Shown: positions 7,301 through 14,121, counted from the stretch's first letter. The stretch: DNA of 22,087 nucleotides from Solirubrobacteraceae bacterium (GCA_016462625.1 JAEMSV010000065.1:1-22087); one strand, 5' to 3'. The notes: generated by a model not told the origin, from the letters alone. Translations and numbers: made by a program.

Positions 7301-7313
7301 TGACACGCTGTCA
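7301..7313. promoter_or_regulatory. Palindrome TGACACGCTGTCA, candidate operator
   Basis: TGACA and TGTCA form a perfect 5-bp dyad around CGC, 26 bases before the GTG start of the carotenoid oxygenase. TGTCA/TGACA half-sites are used by several bacterial regulator families, and the position would overlap a promoter. No clear -10 element is seen nearby and no regulator gene is in the window, so the operator call is tentative. Confidence 0.3.
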
Positions 7314-7339
7314 GCACAAGTGCCGGGTGCCACCTTGGG

Positions 7340-8788
7340 GTGATGCCCGGCACGCAGACCCACGCATCGCGCAACGCCGCGTTCGCATCCGTCACCAAGG
7401 AGCTCGACCTCGACGTCCGGGAGATCGAGGGCGAGATCCCGGAGGACCTGACCGGCACGCTCTACCGCAACGGCCCCGCGCGCTGGGACGGCGGCAACTA
7501 CCACGCCGGACACGTCTTCGACGGCGACGGGATGCTGGCCCAGTTCGTCTTCTCCGGCGGGGAGCTGCACTACCGCAACCGGTTCGTGCGCACGCCGCGC
7601 TACCGGACGATCAGCCAGAACGGCGCGGTTCGCGGCGTCGGGACCGACCGCCCGGGCGGACCGCTCGCCAACGCGGGGCGGCTGCCCGCCGACCGCGCGA
7701 ACACCCACGCCGTCCTGCACGCCGACCGCCTCCTCGCGGTCAGCGACGACGGGCGCCCCTGGGAGCTCGACCGCGACACGCTCGAGACCCTCGGCCGCTA
7801 CAGCTACGGCGGCGCGCTCTCCCCGCTGTCCCTGTTCTCCCCCCACCCACGGATCGATCCGGTCACCGGCGAGATGTTCAACTTCGGGCTCGCCCCGGTC
7901 CTGCGCCCGCGCCCGCGGATCCCGGCCGGCCTGCGCTGCTACCGCATCAGCCCCTCGGGCCGGATGGACAGGCTCGCCTCGGTTCCGCTCGACCACGTCC
8001 ACATCAACCACGACTTCACGATCACCGACCGCCACCTCGTGTTCGTGCTCGCGCCGATCGTGGTCGAGCCGATCAAGGCGATCCAGGCCATGCTCGGCCT
8101 GCGGACCATCGAGTCCGCGACGGAGTACCGCCCGGAGCTCGGCACCAAGGTCATCCTCGTCCCCCGCGACGGGTCGAAGCCGCGGACCGTCGAGTGCCCG
8201 GGCTTCGCGTACGTGCATCTCAACAACGCATACGAGGACCGCGGCGACGTCGTCATCGATCTCATGCGCTACGACGGGTGGGACGCGATCTCCGGGGCGG
8301 TCCGCGACTTCCGCACGACCGACCAGCTGACGATCGGGGCCAAGCTCACGCGCGTGCGCGTGACGTCCACCGACCGCGTCGTGCTGGAGGACCTCAGCGA
8401 CCTGCGCGGCGAGTTCCCCCAGCACGATTGGCGCCGCACCGGCCGCGCCCACCGCCACGGCTGGTTCGTGGGCGCGCTGCCGGGCGACGCGCCCATCCCG
8501 GCGCTGATCGGCGTCGACCACGCCTCCGAGACGCAGGAGCACTACGAGTTCGCCGCCCAGGACATGCCCGGCGAGCCGCTCTTCGTCCCACGCCACGACG
8601 ACGCCAGCGAGAACGACGGCTGGATCGTCAACGTCGTCTACCTCGGTGACGAGCACCGCTCCTCCCTGCAGATCTTCGACGCCCGCAACCTGCCCGCCGG
8701 CCCGGTGGCGGTCGCGCGGCTGCCGCACCACACCTTCCCCGGCTTCCACGGCAGTTTCACCACGCGCGTCGCCCGCCCGACGGGCTGA
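7340..8788 (+). CDS. Carotenoid oxygenase (RPE65/CCD family)
   Basis: This 482-residue protein belongs to the non-heme iron carotenoid cleavage family, which splits carotenoid or stilbenoid double bonds with O2. All four iron-ligand histidines can be placed: H169 (SPHPRIDPVTGEMFNFG), H224 (INHDFTIT), H293 (VHLNNAYEDRGDVVIDL) and H470 (FPGFHGSF). The N-terminus has the family pattern LTGTLYRNGPARWDGGNYHAGHVFDGDG with a substrate-entry glycine-rich turn. There is no signal peptide, so it is predicted cytoplasmic or membrane-associated. Either the GTG at 7340 or the ATG at 7343 is the start; the ribosome site is weak (TTGGGG). It precedes a flavoenzyme gene by 111 bases on the same strand. Substrate and cleavage position cannot be read from sequence. 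Confidence 0.92.
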   Translation: MMPGTQTHASRNAAFASVTKELDLDVREIEGEIPEDLTGTLYRNGPARWDGGNYHAGHVFDGDGMLAQFVFSGGELHYRNRFVRTPRYRTISQNGAVRGVGTDRPGGPLANAGRLPADRANTHAVLHADRLLAVSDDGRPWELDRDTLETLGRYSYGGALSPLSLFSPHPRIDPVTGEMFNFGLAPVLRPRPRIPAGLRCYRISPSGRMDRLASVPLDHVHINHDFTITDRHLVFVLAPIVVEPIKAIQAMLGLRTIESATEYRPELGTKVILVPRDGSKPRTVECPGFAYVHLNNAYEDRGDVVIDLMRYDGWDAISGAVRDFRTTDQLTIGAKLTRVRVTSTDRVVLEDLSDLRGEFPQHDWRRTGRAHRHGWFVGALPGDAPIPALIGVDHASETQEHYEFAAQDMPGEPLFVPRHDDASENDGWIVNVVYLGDEHRSSLQIFDARNLPAGPVAVARLPHHTFPGFHGSFTTRVARPTG

Positions 8789-8806
8789 CCGCGCGAGACC
8801 ACACGT

Positions 8807-8888
8807 CCCCTGGCAGGGGCGAACCACCCGGCGCGAGGGGACTCGGGCCGGCCGATACCGCAACCCGAAATCCGGTCCTCGCGACCGG
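8807..8888 (+). promoter_or_regulatory. Structured intergenic/leader region before the flavoenzyme
   Basis: Three stems are possible: CCCCT/AGGGG (8807-8811 with 8815-8819), the competing GTCCCC/GGGGAC (8805-8810 with 8837-8842), and CCGGTC/GACCGG (8872-8877 with 8883-8888). The last stem ends on the first bases of the GGGGAG ribosome site (8887-8892) of the gene starting at 8900. A GATACC hexamer at 8854-8859 could be a -10 element. No known riboswitch class is recognised. Confidence 0.35.
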
Positions 8889-8899
8889 GGAGATGACCC

Positions 8900-10702
8900 A
8901 TGTCCGAAACGCAGAAGACCCCGTTCGGGGCCTCGCTCTCCCGACGCCGTTTCCTCCAGCGCTCCGCGGCTGCCGCGGTGGCCGGCAGCGCCCTCGCCGC
9001 CGCCCCCGCCGCCCGCGCGGCGGCCGGCCCAGGGAGGCGCGTCGCGATCCTCGGCGGCGGCGTCGCCGGCCTGTCCGCCGCCCTGGAGCTGATCGAGCGC
9101 GGCTTCGACGTCACGGTGTACGAGCCCCGCGAGCTCGGCGGCAAGGCGCGCAGCAACGTCGTCCCGGGCAGCGGCACCGGCGGCCGTCCCGACCTCCCGG
9201 GAGAGCACGGCTACCGCGGATTCCTCGGCTACTACCACAACCTCCACGAGCTGATGGCGCGGATCCCGGTGCCCGAGGACGACCGCGGAACGCTTGGCCG
9301 GCTCACGGCCAGCACGACCGCGATGTTCTCCCGCGAGGGGCGCGCGGACATGACGATCAGCGGCTTCGGGCTGCCCGTGCCGAACCGGTTCACCCCGGCG
9401 GAGCTCGGCGCGACGCTGACCTCGGGACTGAAGACCCTCTCGACCCTGCGTGCCGACGAGGCGGCGGTGTTCGTCGGGAAGCTGCTCACGTTCATGACGA
9501 GCAGCGAGGAGCGCCGCTACGGCCAGTGGGAGCACATGACGTGGAACCGGTTCCTCAAGAGCGACCGCCACTCGCAGGAGTACGACCGGCTCTTCGGCCA
9601 CGGCCTCACCCGCAACCTCTCGGCGATGCGCTCGGACGAGGCGAGTGCGAACTCCATCGGGATCATCGGCGAGGCGACCGTGTACGGCGTCCTCGACCGC
9701 GGCCTCGACGCCGGGGCGGCACCGGTTGACGTCCTGCGGGGCGCGACGAACGAGATGTGGATCCACCCGTGGGTCGACCACCTCCGCGCGCTCGGCGTGC
9801 AGTTCGAGGTCGGACCGGCGGTCACCGAGCTGCGGACCACGGGCAACCGGATCTCCGGCGCCGTCGTTCGCGATGCGGCGGGTATCTCGAAGGAGGTCGT
9901 CGCCGACTGGTACGTCCTGGCGGTCCCGACCGAGCGCGCGGCGCCGCTGATGAGCCCCGCGCTGGTCGCCATCGACCCGCGGCTCGGGCAGATCAAGAAC
10001 CTGCGCACCGACTGGATGAACGGCCTGCAGTTCTACCTGCGCAGCCCGCTGCCGATCACGCACGGCGGCGTCAGCTACGTCGACTCGCCCTGGGCGCTGA
10101 CGTCGATCAACCAGGCGCAGTTCTGGCAGCGCGACCTGCGCGAGTACGGCGACGGCACGGTGCGCGAGATCGTCTCGACGGCGATCGCGGACTGGGAGAC
10201 GCCGGGCGTCGTGTACGGCAAGACGGCGAAGCAGTGCACGCGCGAGGAGATCGCCCGCGAGGTCTGGGTGCAGATGCAGCGCCACCTCAACGACGGCTTC
10301 CGCGCGGAGCAGCTGCGCGACGACCAGCTGCACTCGTGGTGGCTGGACCCCGCGATCACCAACACCGGCACGAGCGCCGCCGCCAACGACTCGCCGCTGT
10401 TCATCCAGACGCCCGGATCGTGGGAGCACCGGCCCGAGGCGTCGGGCGCCGTGGAGAACCTGTTCCTCGCGTCGGACTACGTGCGCCACGACATCCACGT
10501 CACGACGATGGAGGGCGCGAACATCGCGGCGCGCAAGGCGGTCAACGCGCTGCTCGACCGGGCCGGGTCGGTCGAGCCGAAGACGCCGGTCCGCAAGATC
10601 TACAGCGCACCGGAGTTCGCCGGGTTCAAGCAGCTCGACCGGGCTCGGTACCGGCTCGGTCTGCCGAACATGTTCGACGTGATGGATCCGTCGCGGCCGT
10701 AG
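8900..10702 (+). CDS. Tat-exported FAD-dependent oxidoreductase, phytoene desaturase/HpnE-like
   Basis: This 600-residue flavoprotein begins with a twin-arginine signal (SRRRFLQ at residues 14-20, hydrophobic AAAAVAGSALAAA, probable cleavage after ARA-40). The FAD-binding Rossmann motif VAILGGGVAGLSAALEL ends at an acidic residue in the second strand (E75). A GEHGYRGFLGYYHNL segment is typical of amine-oxidase-type desaturase relatives. The C-terminal FAD motif NLFLASDYVRH...TTMEGANIAARKAVNALL matches the phytoene desaturase/hydroxysqualene dehydroxylase superfamily. It likely dehydrogenates or dehydroxylates an isoprenoid, and the neighbouring carotenoid oxygenase suggests a carotenoid substrate. 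Tat export of a folded flavoprotein to the outer face is unusual for carotenoid desaturation. GGGGAG sets the start. A large hairpin follows the stop. Confidence 0.85.
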   Translation: MSETQKTPFGASLSRRRFLQRSAAAAVAGSALAAAPAARAAAGPGRRVAILGGGVAGLSAALELIERGFDVTVYEPRELGGKARSNVVPGSGTGGRPDLPGEHGYRGFLGYYHNLHELMARIPVPEDDRGTLGRLTASTTAMFSREGRADMTISGFGLPVPNRFTPAELGATLTSGLKTLSTLRADEAAVFVGKLLTFMTSSEERRYGQWEHMTWNRFLKSDRHSQEYDRLFGHGLTRNLSAMRSDEASANSIGIIGEATVYGVLDRGLDAGAAPVDVLRGATNEMWIHPWVDHLRALGVQFEVGPAVTELRTTGNRISGAVVRDAAGISKEVVADWYVLAVPTERAAPLMSPALVAIDPRLGQIKNLRTDWMNGLQFYLRSPLPITHGGVSYVDSPWALTSINQAQFWQRDLREYGDGTVREIVSTAIADWETPGVVYGKTAKQCTREEIAREVWVQMQRHLNDGFRAEQLRDDQLHSWWLDPAITNTGTSAAANDSPLFIQTPGSWEHRPEASGAVENLFLASDYVRHDIHVTTMEGANIAARKAVNALLDRAGSVEPKTPVRKIYSAPEFAGFKQLDRARYRLGLPNMFDVMDPSRP

Positions 10703-10714
10703 GCCGAGCGGCGG

Positions 10715-10761
10715 GGGTGGTGACGAGAACGGGCGTCAGAGGCCCGGTTTCGTCACCACCC
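10715..10761 (+). terminator. Long hairpin terminator after the flavoenzyme
   Basis: A perfect 12-bp inverted repeat, GGGTGGTGACGA (10715-10726) and TCGTCACCACCC (10750-10761), encloses a further AAC-GGGC/GCCC-G-GTT stem with single-base bulges. It lies 12 bases after the stop codon. No T run follows, so it may stop polymerase poorly, protect the mRNA end, or act with another factor. It also closes the carotenoid unit before the foreign islet. Confidence 0.6.
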
Positions 10762-10768
10762 TTCGGTA
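10758..10768 (+). repeat. 11-bp direct repeat, left copy (islet border)
   Basis: ACCCTTCGGTA here is repeated exactly at 12166-12176. The two copies bracket the lower-GC toxin/immunity islet. It overlaps the right arm of the preceding hairpin. It may be a target-site or recombination remnant, or chance. Confidence 0.3.
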
Positions 10769-10862
10769 ACGACGGGCGATGGCCCGGCGACCATGCCGCG
10801 ATTTCGGGGAGCCACCCAGATCATCGACACTGGATGCCCAATTCATTGCTGGGGTGTGTCGG

Positions 10863-11171
10863 TCAAAGCACGTTAGCGACAGTGCAGTGGCCGACGATCC
10901 TCGGGCCTTCCAGCACGCTGAACTCCAGCCCCGGTGCCAGCCGGTCTGCGACTAGCTCAGGGGCCAGGAAGTCAATCTCGGTATCCAGAGTCCGTCCAAC
11001 CGACCTTGAGTAGCGGAGAACAACGCTGAGGTCTCCAGACGGGAGGGGCGGCTGAAAGCGCGCGGTCGCCGCGAATATCGGACCAGGCGGAGGCGTATTC
11101 CTGCCCCCTTCCTCTGGCTCTAGCCACCGAAGGCTCCCGACAGCGAGGGTGGTGAAATCACCGTGCTTCAT
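10863..11171 (-). CDS. Small protein resembling EF-Tu domain III
   Basis: This 102-residue protein is rich in beta-strand-like stretches and ends FLAPELVADRLAPGLEFSVL followed by EGPRIVGHCTVANVL. That end resembles the last beta strands of EF-Tu domain III (PGMEFTLREGGRTVGAGVV). No GTPase domain is present, so it is an orphan barrel domain at most. The ATG at 11171 has a GGTGAG ribosome site 8 bases upstream. It follows the immunity-like gene by 51 bases on the same strand. Base composition is lower in GC than the flanks. A link to the toxin/immunity module is suggested by position only. The EF-Tu likeness is by eye over about 35 residues and needs a profile search. Confidence 0.55.
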   Translation of the reverse strand: MKHGDFTTLAVGSLRWLEPEEGGRNTPPPGPIFAATARFQPPLPSGDLSVVLRYSRSVGRTLDTEIDFLAPELVADRLAPGLEFSVLEGPRIVGHCTVANVL

Positions 11172-11222
11172 GGCGTCAGCTCACCGATGCCGCGGTGTGC
11201 GATCGAGGCCTGGCGCCGCCAA

Positions 11223-11756
11223 TCAAAGCGGGCTCCACGGGCCGTCCAGGTACTGCGCCGCGTCTGCAAGCGGCTCACGTGCCGCCGGAAAGTGGTCAGA
11301 GACGAACGCCCGAAAGTCGCGAGCTGCTTGGACCACGTCACCAGCGTACGCACGCACAAATTTCCGCGGACCTGCAACGAGGAAGAAGTCAGCAGTCGAG
11401 CACAGAATCGCGATGCTCGCCGTGCACTCAGTCGCCACAACCGTGTAGTTCGCACTACCGCACTCGTAGGAGAACGCCCGGAGATCAGCGGCTCCCGTCC
11501 CGAGGCGATACGCGGGCCAACTGCGCGGGTGGTCCTCAGTAGGAGCTGCTACGAGTCGATCGACCCCGGCATCACGAAGCGCAAGCGACAGCCGCTCACA
11601 GTCCTGATCGTCAAAGTGCAGAGCGCTCTCCTGAGGAAGGACGACCGCCTGCGCTGTCTTCAGCCACTCCGCCCGAATCGCCCGCGAGCCATCAGCGACC
11701 GCCGCCGTCGCCCGACGAGCAACAAGGTCCTCTTCGCCACTGATTGGAACGAGCAC
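11223..11756 (-). CDS. Immunity-like protein coupled to a toxin fragment
   Basis: This 177-residue protein starts with GTG at 11756, one base after the TGA of the upstream toxin-tail fragment, an arrangement typical of translationally coupled toxin-immunity pairs. The sequence is acidic in its first half (ISGEEDL, DDQDCERL, DRLVAAPTEDHP). A central hydrophobic beta region (YTVVATECTASIAILC) is followed by FFLVAGPRKFVRAYAGD and a helical C-terminus ending QYLDGPWSPL. It has no signal peptide and no recognised enzyme motif. A cytoplasmic immunity protein is the best guess from context; no named Imm family is recognised. The 58% GC of a sampled 60-base stretch (11351-11410) contrasts with 78% in a sample of the flanking gene (12901-12960). 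Confidence 0.6.
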   Translation of the reverse strand: MLVPISGEEDLVARRATAAVADGSRAIRAEWLKTAQAVVLPQESALHFDDQDCERLSLALRDAGVDRLVAAPTEDHPRSWPAYRLGTGAADLRAFSYECGSANYTVVATECTASIAILCSTADFFLVAGPRKFVRAYAGDVVQAARDFRAFVSDHFPAAREPLADAAQYLDGPWSPL

Positions 11757-11757
11757 G

Positions 11758-12012
11758 TCAGTACCTCACCTTGAGCGCGGGGTTGCCAGGCGTTCGAACG
11801 TCCACGGTCGGCTGCCCCCCGGAGCTGTGCGGACGTACTGTGACCTTCGTCCCGTTGCTGAGGGTTGCCGTCCGAACGCCATTGCCTCGATTCACGATGG
11901 CCACACCGCGAGTAAGTGAATCCAAGTGCTGGGGCGACCTCAGGACGGGGCGCGAGCACCCAACAGGACCATGTAGACAGAACCAAAGTATTACCCAGCC
12001 AAATTTCCGCAT
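11758..12012 (-). pseudogene. C-terminal fragment of a polymorphic toxin (probable remnant)
   Basis: This 84-residue frame is bounded upstream by an in-frame TGA (12019-12021). Its last 55 residues, with TLSNGTKVTVRPHSSGGQPT and NPALKVRY at the very end, resemble the C-termini of secreted polymorphic toxins, which often close with G.TVTVR.......PT.EV......KVRY. The first 20 residues (MRKFGWVILWFCLHGPVGCS) are hydrophobic and could be read as a weak lipoprotein signal, but more likely they are unrelated sequence joined to the toxin tail. No delivery domain (RHS, LXG, WXG) is present upstream, hence the remnant call. The overlap-like coupling to the next gene is preserved. Alternative: an intact small exported protein. 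Confidence 0.5.
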
Positions 12013-12125
12013 TTCGATTCATTGACGCAACGGGATTGACGGTTGGACGAGCTCATCTGCGCGCACGTGGGCCTTGCGACCGAAACCAATGCTGCAGGCG
12101 GTTCGAGCGCCGGCAGCGCCAAGGG

Positions 12126-12425
12126 TTACGCGGCAGAGGGGCCTGTAAGACCCGACTTCCTCATGACCCTTCGGTAGTAGCGACCGACGGCGCCAGCGAT
12201 CAGACCGGCTGTCGCCGGCAACACGTAGAAGATCGACACCAGGAGCGCGATGTTGCCCGAGCTCATCCTCTCTCCTGGGCCCTCGTCCGGGTTCTGGAAC
12301 GCCCAGATCACCAGGCCGGCCCACACCACCGCGAGCACGGCGACGGCCAGCGGCATCGGGAGTGCGAATCCGACGACAAACCCGCCGAGGGCGAAAGCGG
12401 CCACGGTCGTGATGAGGACAGCCAT
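12126..12425 (-). CDS. Small three-helix membrane protein, unknown
   Basis: This 99-residue protein has hydrophobic helices at about 2-22, 24-43 and 57-80, an acidic loop (FQNPDEGPGERMSSG) between helices 2 and 3, and a basic C-terminus (GRYYRRVMRKSGLTGPSAA). No family is recognised. The ATG at 12425 lacks a strong ribosome site; GGAG is 16 bases upstream. It lies 44 bases downstream of tRNA-Gly on the same strand, so it could be read from the same transcript. The right copy of the islet direct repeat lies inside its 3' end (12166-12176, the codons around YYRRV), so the last 14 or so residues could have been altered by whatever formed the islet. Confidence 0.6.
   Translation of the reverse strand: MAVLITTVAAFALGGFVVGFALPMPLAVAVLAVVWAGLVIWAFQNPDEGPGERMSSGNIALLVSIFYVLPATAGLIAGAVGRYYRRVMRKSGLTGPSAA
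12166..12176 (+). repeat. 11-bp direct repeat, right copy (islet border)
   Basis: ACCCTTCGGTA matches 10758-10768 exactly and lies within the 3' part of the small membrane protein gene. The interval between copies is about 1.4 kb and contains the whole low-GC islet. Confidence 0.3.
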
Positions 12426-12469
12426 CGACGGCTGAATACTCCATCGCTCCTGGGGCGTTACCTCCGAGA

Positions 12470-12542
12470 AGCGGACGACGGGCCTCGAACCCGCGACCTT
12501 TGGCTTGGGAAGCCAACGCTCTACCAACTGAGCTACGTCCGC
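12470..12542 (-). tRNA. tRNA-Gly (anticodon CCC)
   Basis: All four arms fold: acceptor GCGGACG/CGTCCGC, D-arm GCTC...GAGC, anticodon stem TTGGC/GCCAA around the loop TTCCCAA (anticodon CCC, reads GGG), and T-arm GCGGG-TTCGAGG-CCCGT with one G-U pair. The discriminator base is T, normal for bacterial tRNA-Gly. CCA is not encoded. The 5' end overlaps the last 10 bases of the upstream protein gene. Confidence 0.96.
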
Positions 12543-14071
12543 AGCGAACCGCCATCGTAGCCGGATGCGGGTCGGGGGACCCGCTCCCGTGAAGCCGGGC
12601 GGCCGACCCGGCCGAGGACGGTCGTGCCGCCGGCGCGGTCGTGCATGACGCACGCCTGTTCCTCCCGTGTATGCGGGCCTGCCGCTCCACAGATGAGCGC
12701 TCCCTCGCGGAACGGCATCCAGACGAGATCTGACACCTGGCGTGCACCAACCGCGCCGCCGAACGCAGCCGCCGCGGCGGCCGATCCGGCCCGGGGATCC
12801 GGTACCGAGTGGCGCCACCGCCCATCGACGGCCCCGGGCCAGGACATCAGCGGCACTTCGAGCTCGAGGCGCCACCCCGCGCGCGGGTTCGGCCGCGTCA
12901 GGCTGACCAGCTCGAGCGTGGGCGCCGCGACTGCCGTGTCCCAGCTCGGCGCCGCCACGGTCCGTACGACGGCGAGCATCCGCGTCGCGTCACGCTGTCC
13001 GAACGTGAGCGCGGTGACGCTCTCGAAGGGAGTCGCACCGTCCAACTCGCGTGCGAACCGCACGCGCCGGCCGCGCGCCCACTGCCGGTCCAGGCCGGCG
13101 AGATCGCCGCGAAGGACCGGACCGGTCCCGAGTCTCGACAGGGTCGCCGCATCGCTCGCCGCGGCGGCCCGCTCGCGCTTCTGCCAGAGCGCGTCAACGT
13201 CGTACTGCGCCTGGATCTGCGCGACGCTCGGTCCGTAGTCGCCAACCGCGTACGCGCCCGCCGCGCCCGCCAGGAGGAGCGGGAGACCGACCGCCGCCGC
13301 GACCACGACCGGGATGACGGACGTGCGCGCGTCGGCCCCGTCACGCAGCCGACGGCGCACGGCCTGCGTGAGCCAGAGCAGCAGAACGCCGATCACGAGA
13401 AAGCCGAACTCGGCGGCCACCTCCAGCCAGGTCGCAGCCTGCGCCTCGGTCAGCGTCCCTGCGGCCTCGGAGAAGAAGTCGCCAACGCGGACCGTCAGAT
13501 TCGTGACGATCCAGGCGGGCCAGAGGATGTCGAGCAGGAAGCCACCGGGAGCACCGTTCGGAGATCCCCCGGCACGCCAGATCGTGTCCACGACCTTCCG
13601 CGGGCGGATCGCGGCGGTGAGCGCGACGCGCCAGAGCTGGGCGGGCAAGTCGTCTGCGGCACGCTGCGCACGGAGCTGTCGGACCGCACTCGTCAGGAGC
13701 CCGACGAAGAGCGTGGTGACGAGGAACGCAGCGATCTCCTCGAGCAGGCCGAGCGGCTGCTTCTCCCCGAATGTCTGCACGCGCTCGTCGATGCCCACCC
13801 CGTGCGCGTACGTGAGATAGAGGTGGTATCGCCCCTCGCTGTAGACGCCGTCCAGGTACCCCCACGCATGGACGATGAGCTGGAACACGAGCGCAACGGT
13901 GAGCCAGTTGGCCAGCGCGTCCACCCGCGGCACCGCGCGATGGACGACGTCGGAGAGCCCGTCGTCGACCCGCGGCGGGAGGCGAACGGACGCGTCATCG
14001 GGCAGCCGGGGCACGATCCGATGATCGGTACCGCTCAAGGCGCTTTGAGCTCCATGGGTGCTGAGGGTCAC
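12533..14071 (-). CDS. DUF4328-like membrane protein with large extracytoplasmic tail
   Basis: With a GTG start at 14071 this is a 512-residue protein. Helices lie near residues 54-75, 111-130, 182-198, 215-237 and 251-277. The middle part (RPRKVVDTIWRAGGSP, DILWPAWIVTNL, WLEVAAEFGFLVIGVLLLWL) resembles DUF4328 membrane proteins. About 230 C-terminal residues follow outside the membrane; they include an Ala/Arg-rich helix and a tryptophan-containing beta region and are unrecognised. A longer form from ATG 14152 would run through the guanidine riboswitch on the other strand, so I reject it. The stop codon TAG is formed by bases of the tRNA-Gly gene (12533-12535). Function is unknown. Confidence 0.6.
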   Translation of the reverse strand: MTLSTHGAQSALSGTDHRIVPRLPDDASVRLPPRVDDGLSDVVHRAVPRVDALANWLTVALVFQLIVHAWGYLDGVYSEGRYHLYLTYAHGVGIDERVQTFGEKQPLGLLEEIAAFLVTTLFVGLLTSAVRQLRAQRAADDLPAQLWRVALTAAIRPRKVVDTIWRAGGSPNGAPGGFLLDILWPAWIVTNLTVRVGDFFSEAAGTLTEAQAATWLEVAAEFGFLVIGVLLLWLTQAVRRRLRDGADARTSVIPVVVAAAVGLPLLLAGAAGAYAVGDYGPSVAQIQAQYDVDALWQKRERAAAASDAATLSRLGTGPVLRGDLAGLDRQWARGRRVRFARELDGATPFESVTALTFGQRDATRMLAVVRTVAAPSWDTAVAAPTLELVSLTRPNPRAGWRLELEVPLMSWPGAVDGRWRHSVPDPRAGSAAAAAAFGGAVGARQVSDLVWMPFREGALICGAAGPHTREEQACVMHDRAGGTTVLGRVGRPASRERVPRPASGYDGGSLRT

Positions 14072-14105
14072 CCAAGCTCGTGCCCGGATGGCCGATAATG
14101 GAGAT

Positions 14106-14121
14106 GCCGGGTTCGCCCGGC
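14106..14121 (+). promoter_or_regulatory. UUCG-capped hairpin in the gdx leader
   Basis: GCCGGG-TTCG-CCCGGC is a perfect 6-bp stem with a stable UUCG tetraloop, directly abutting the riboswitch. A GATAAT hexamer (14094-14099) just upstream is the best -10 candidate, which would place this hairpin at the 5' end of the transcript, where it could protect the mRNA. Confidence 0.45.

Noticed and set aside
8805..8892. A known riboswitch class (c-di-GMP, c-di-AMP, cobalamin, SAM) before the flavoenzyme
   Set aside because: Stems are present but none of the conserved core motifs of these classes could be found.
6143..10498. A 1451-codon open frame on the minus strand across both HYDIN genes, the carotenoid oxygenase and the flavoenzyme
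   Set aside because: It is antisense to four genes with clear domains and motifs. Its translation is rich in Arg, Val, Asp and Ala without any recognisable domain, as expected from an antisense frame in high-GC DNA.
12470..12542. tRNA-Gly 3' end as the attachment site of the islet
   Set aside because: I searched the islet side for a copy of the tRNA 3' segment (CGACGGGCCTCGAAC on the plus strand) and found only a 9-base partial match near 10769 (ACGACGGGC), which is not convincing.
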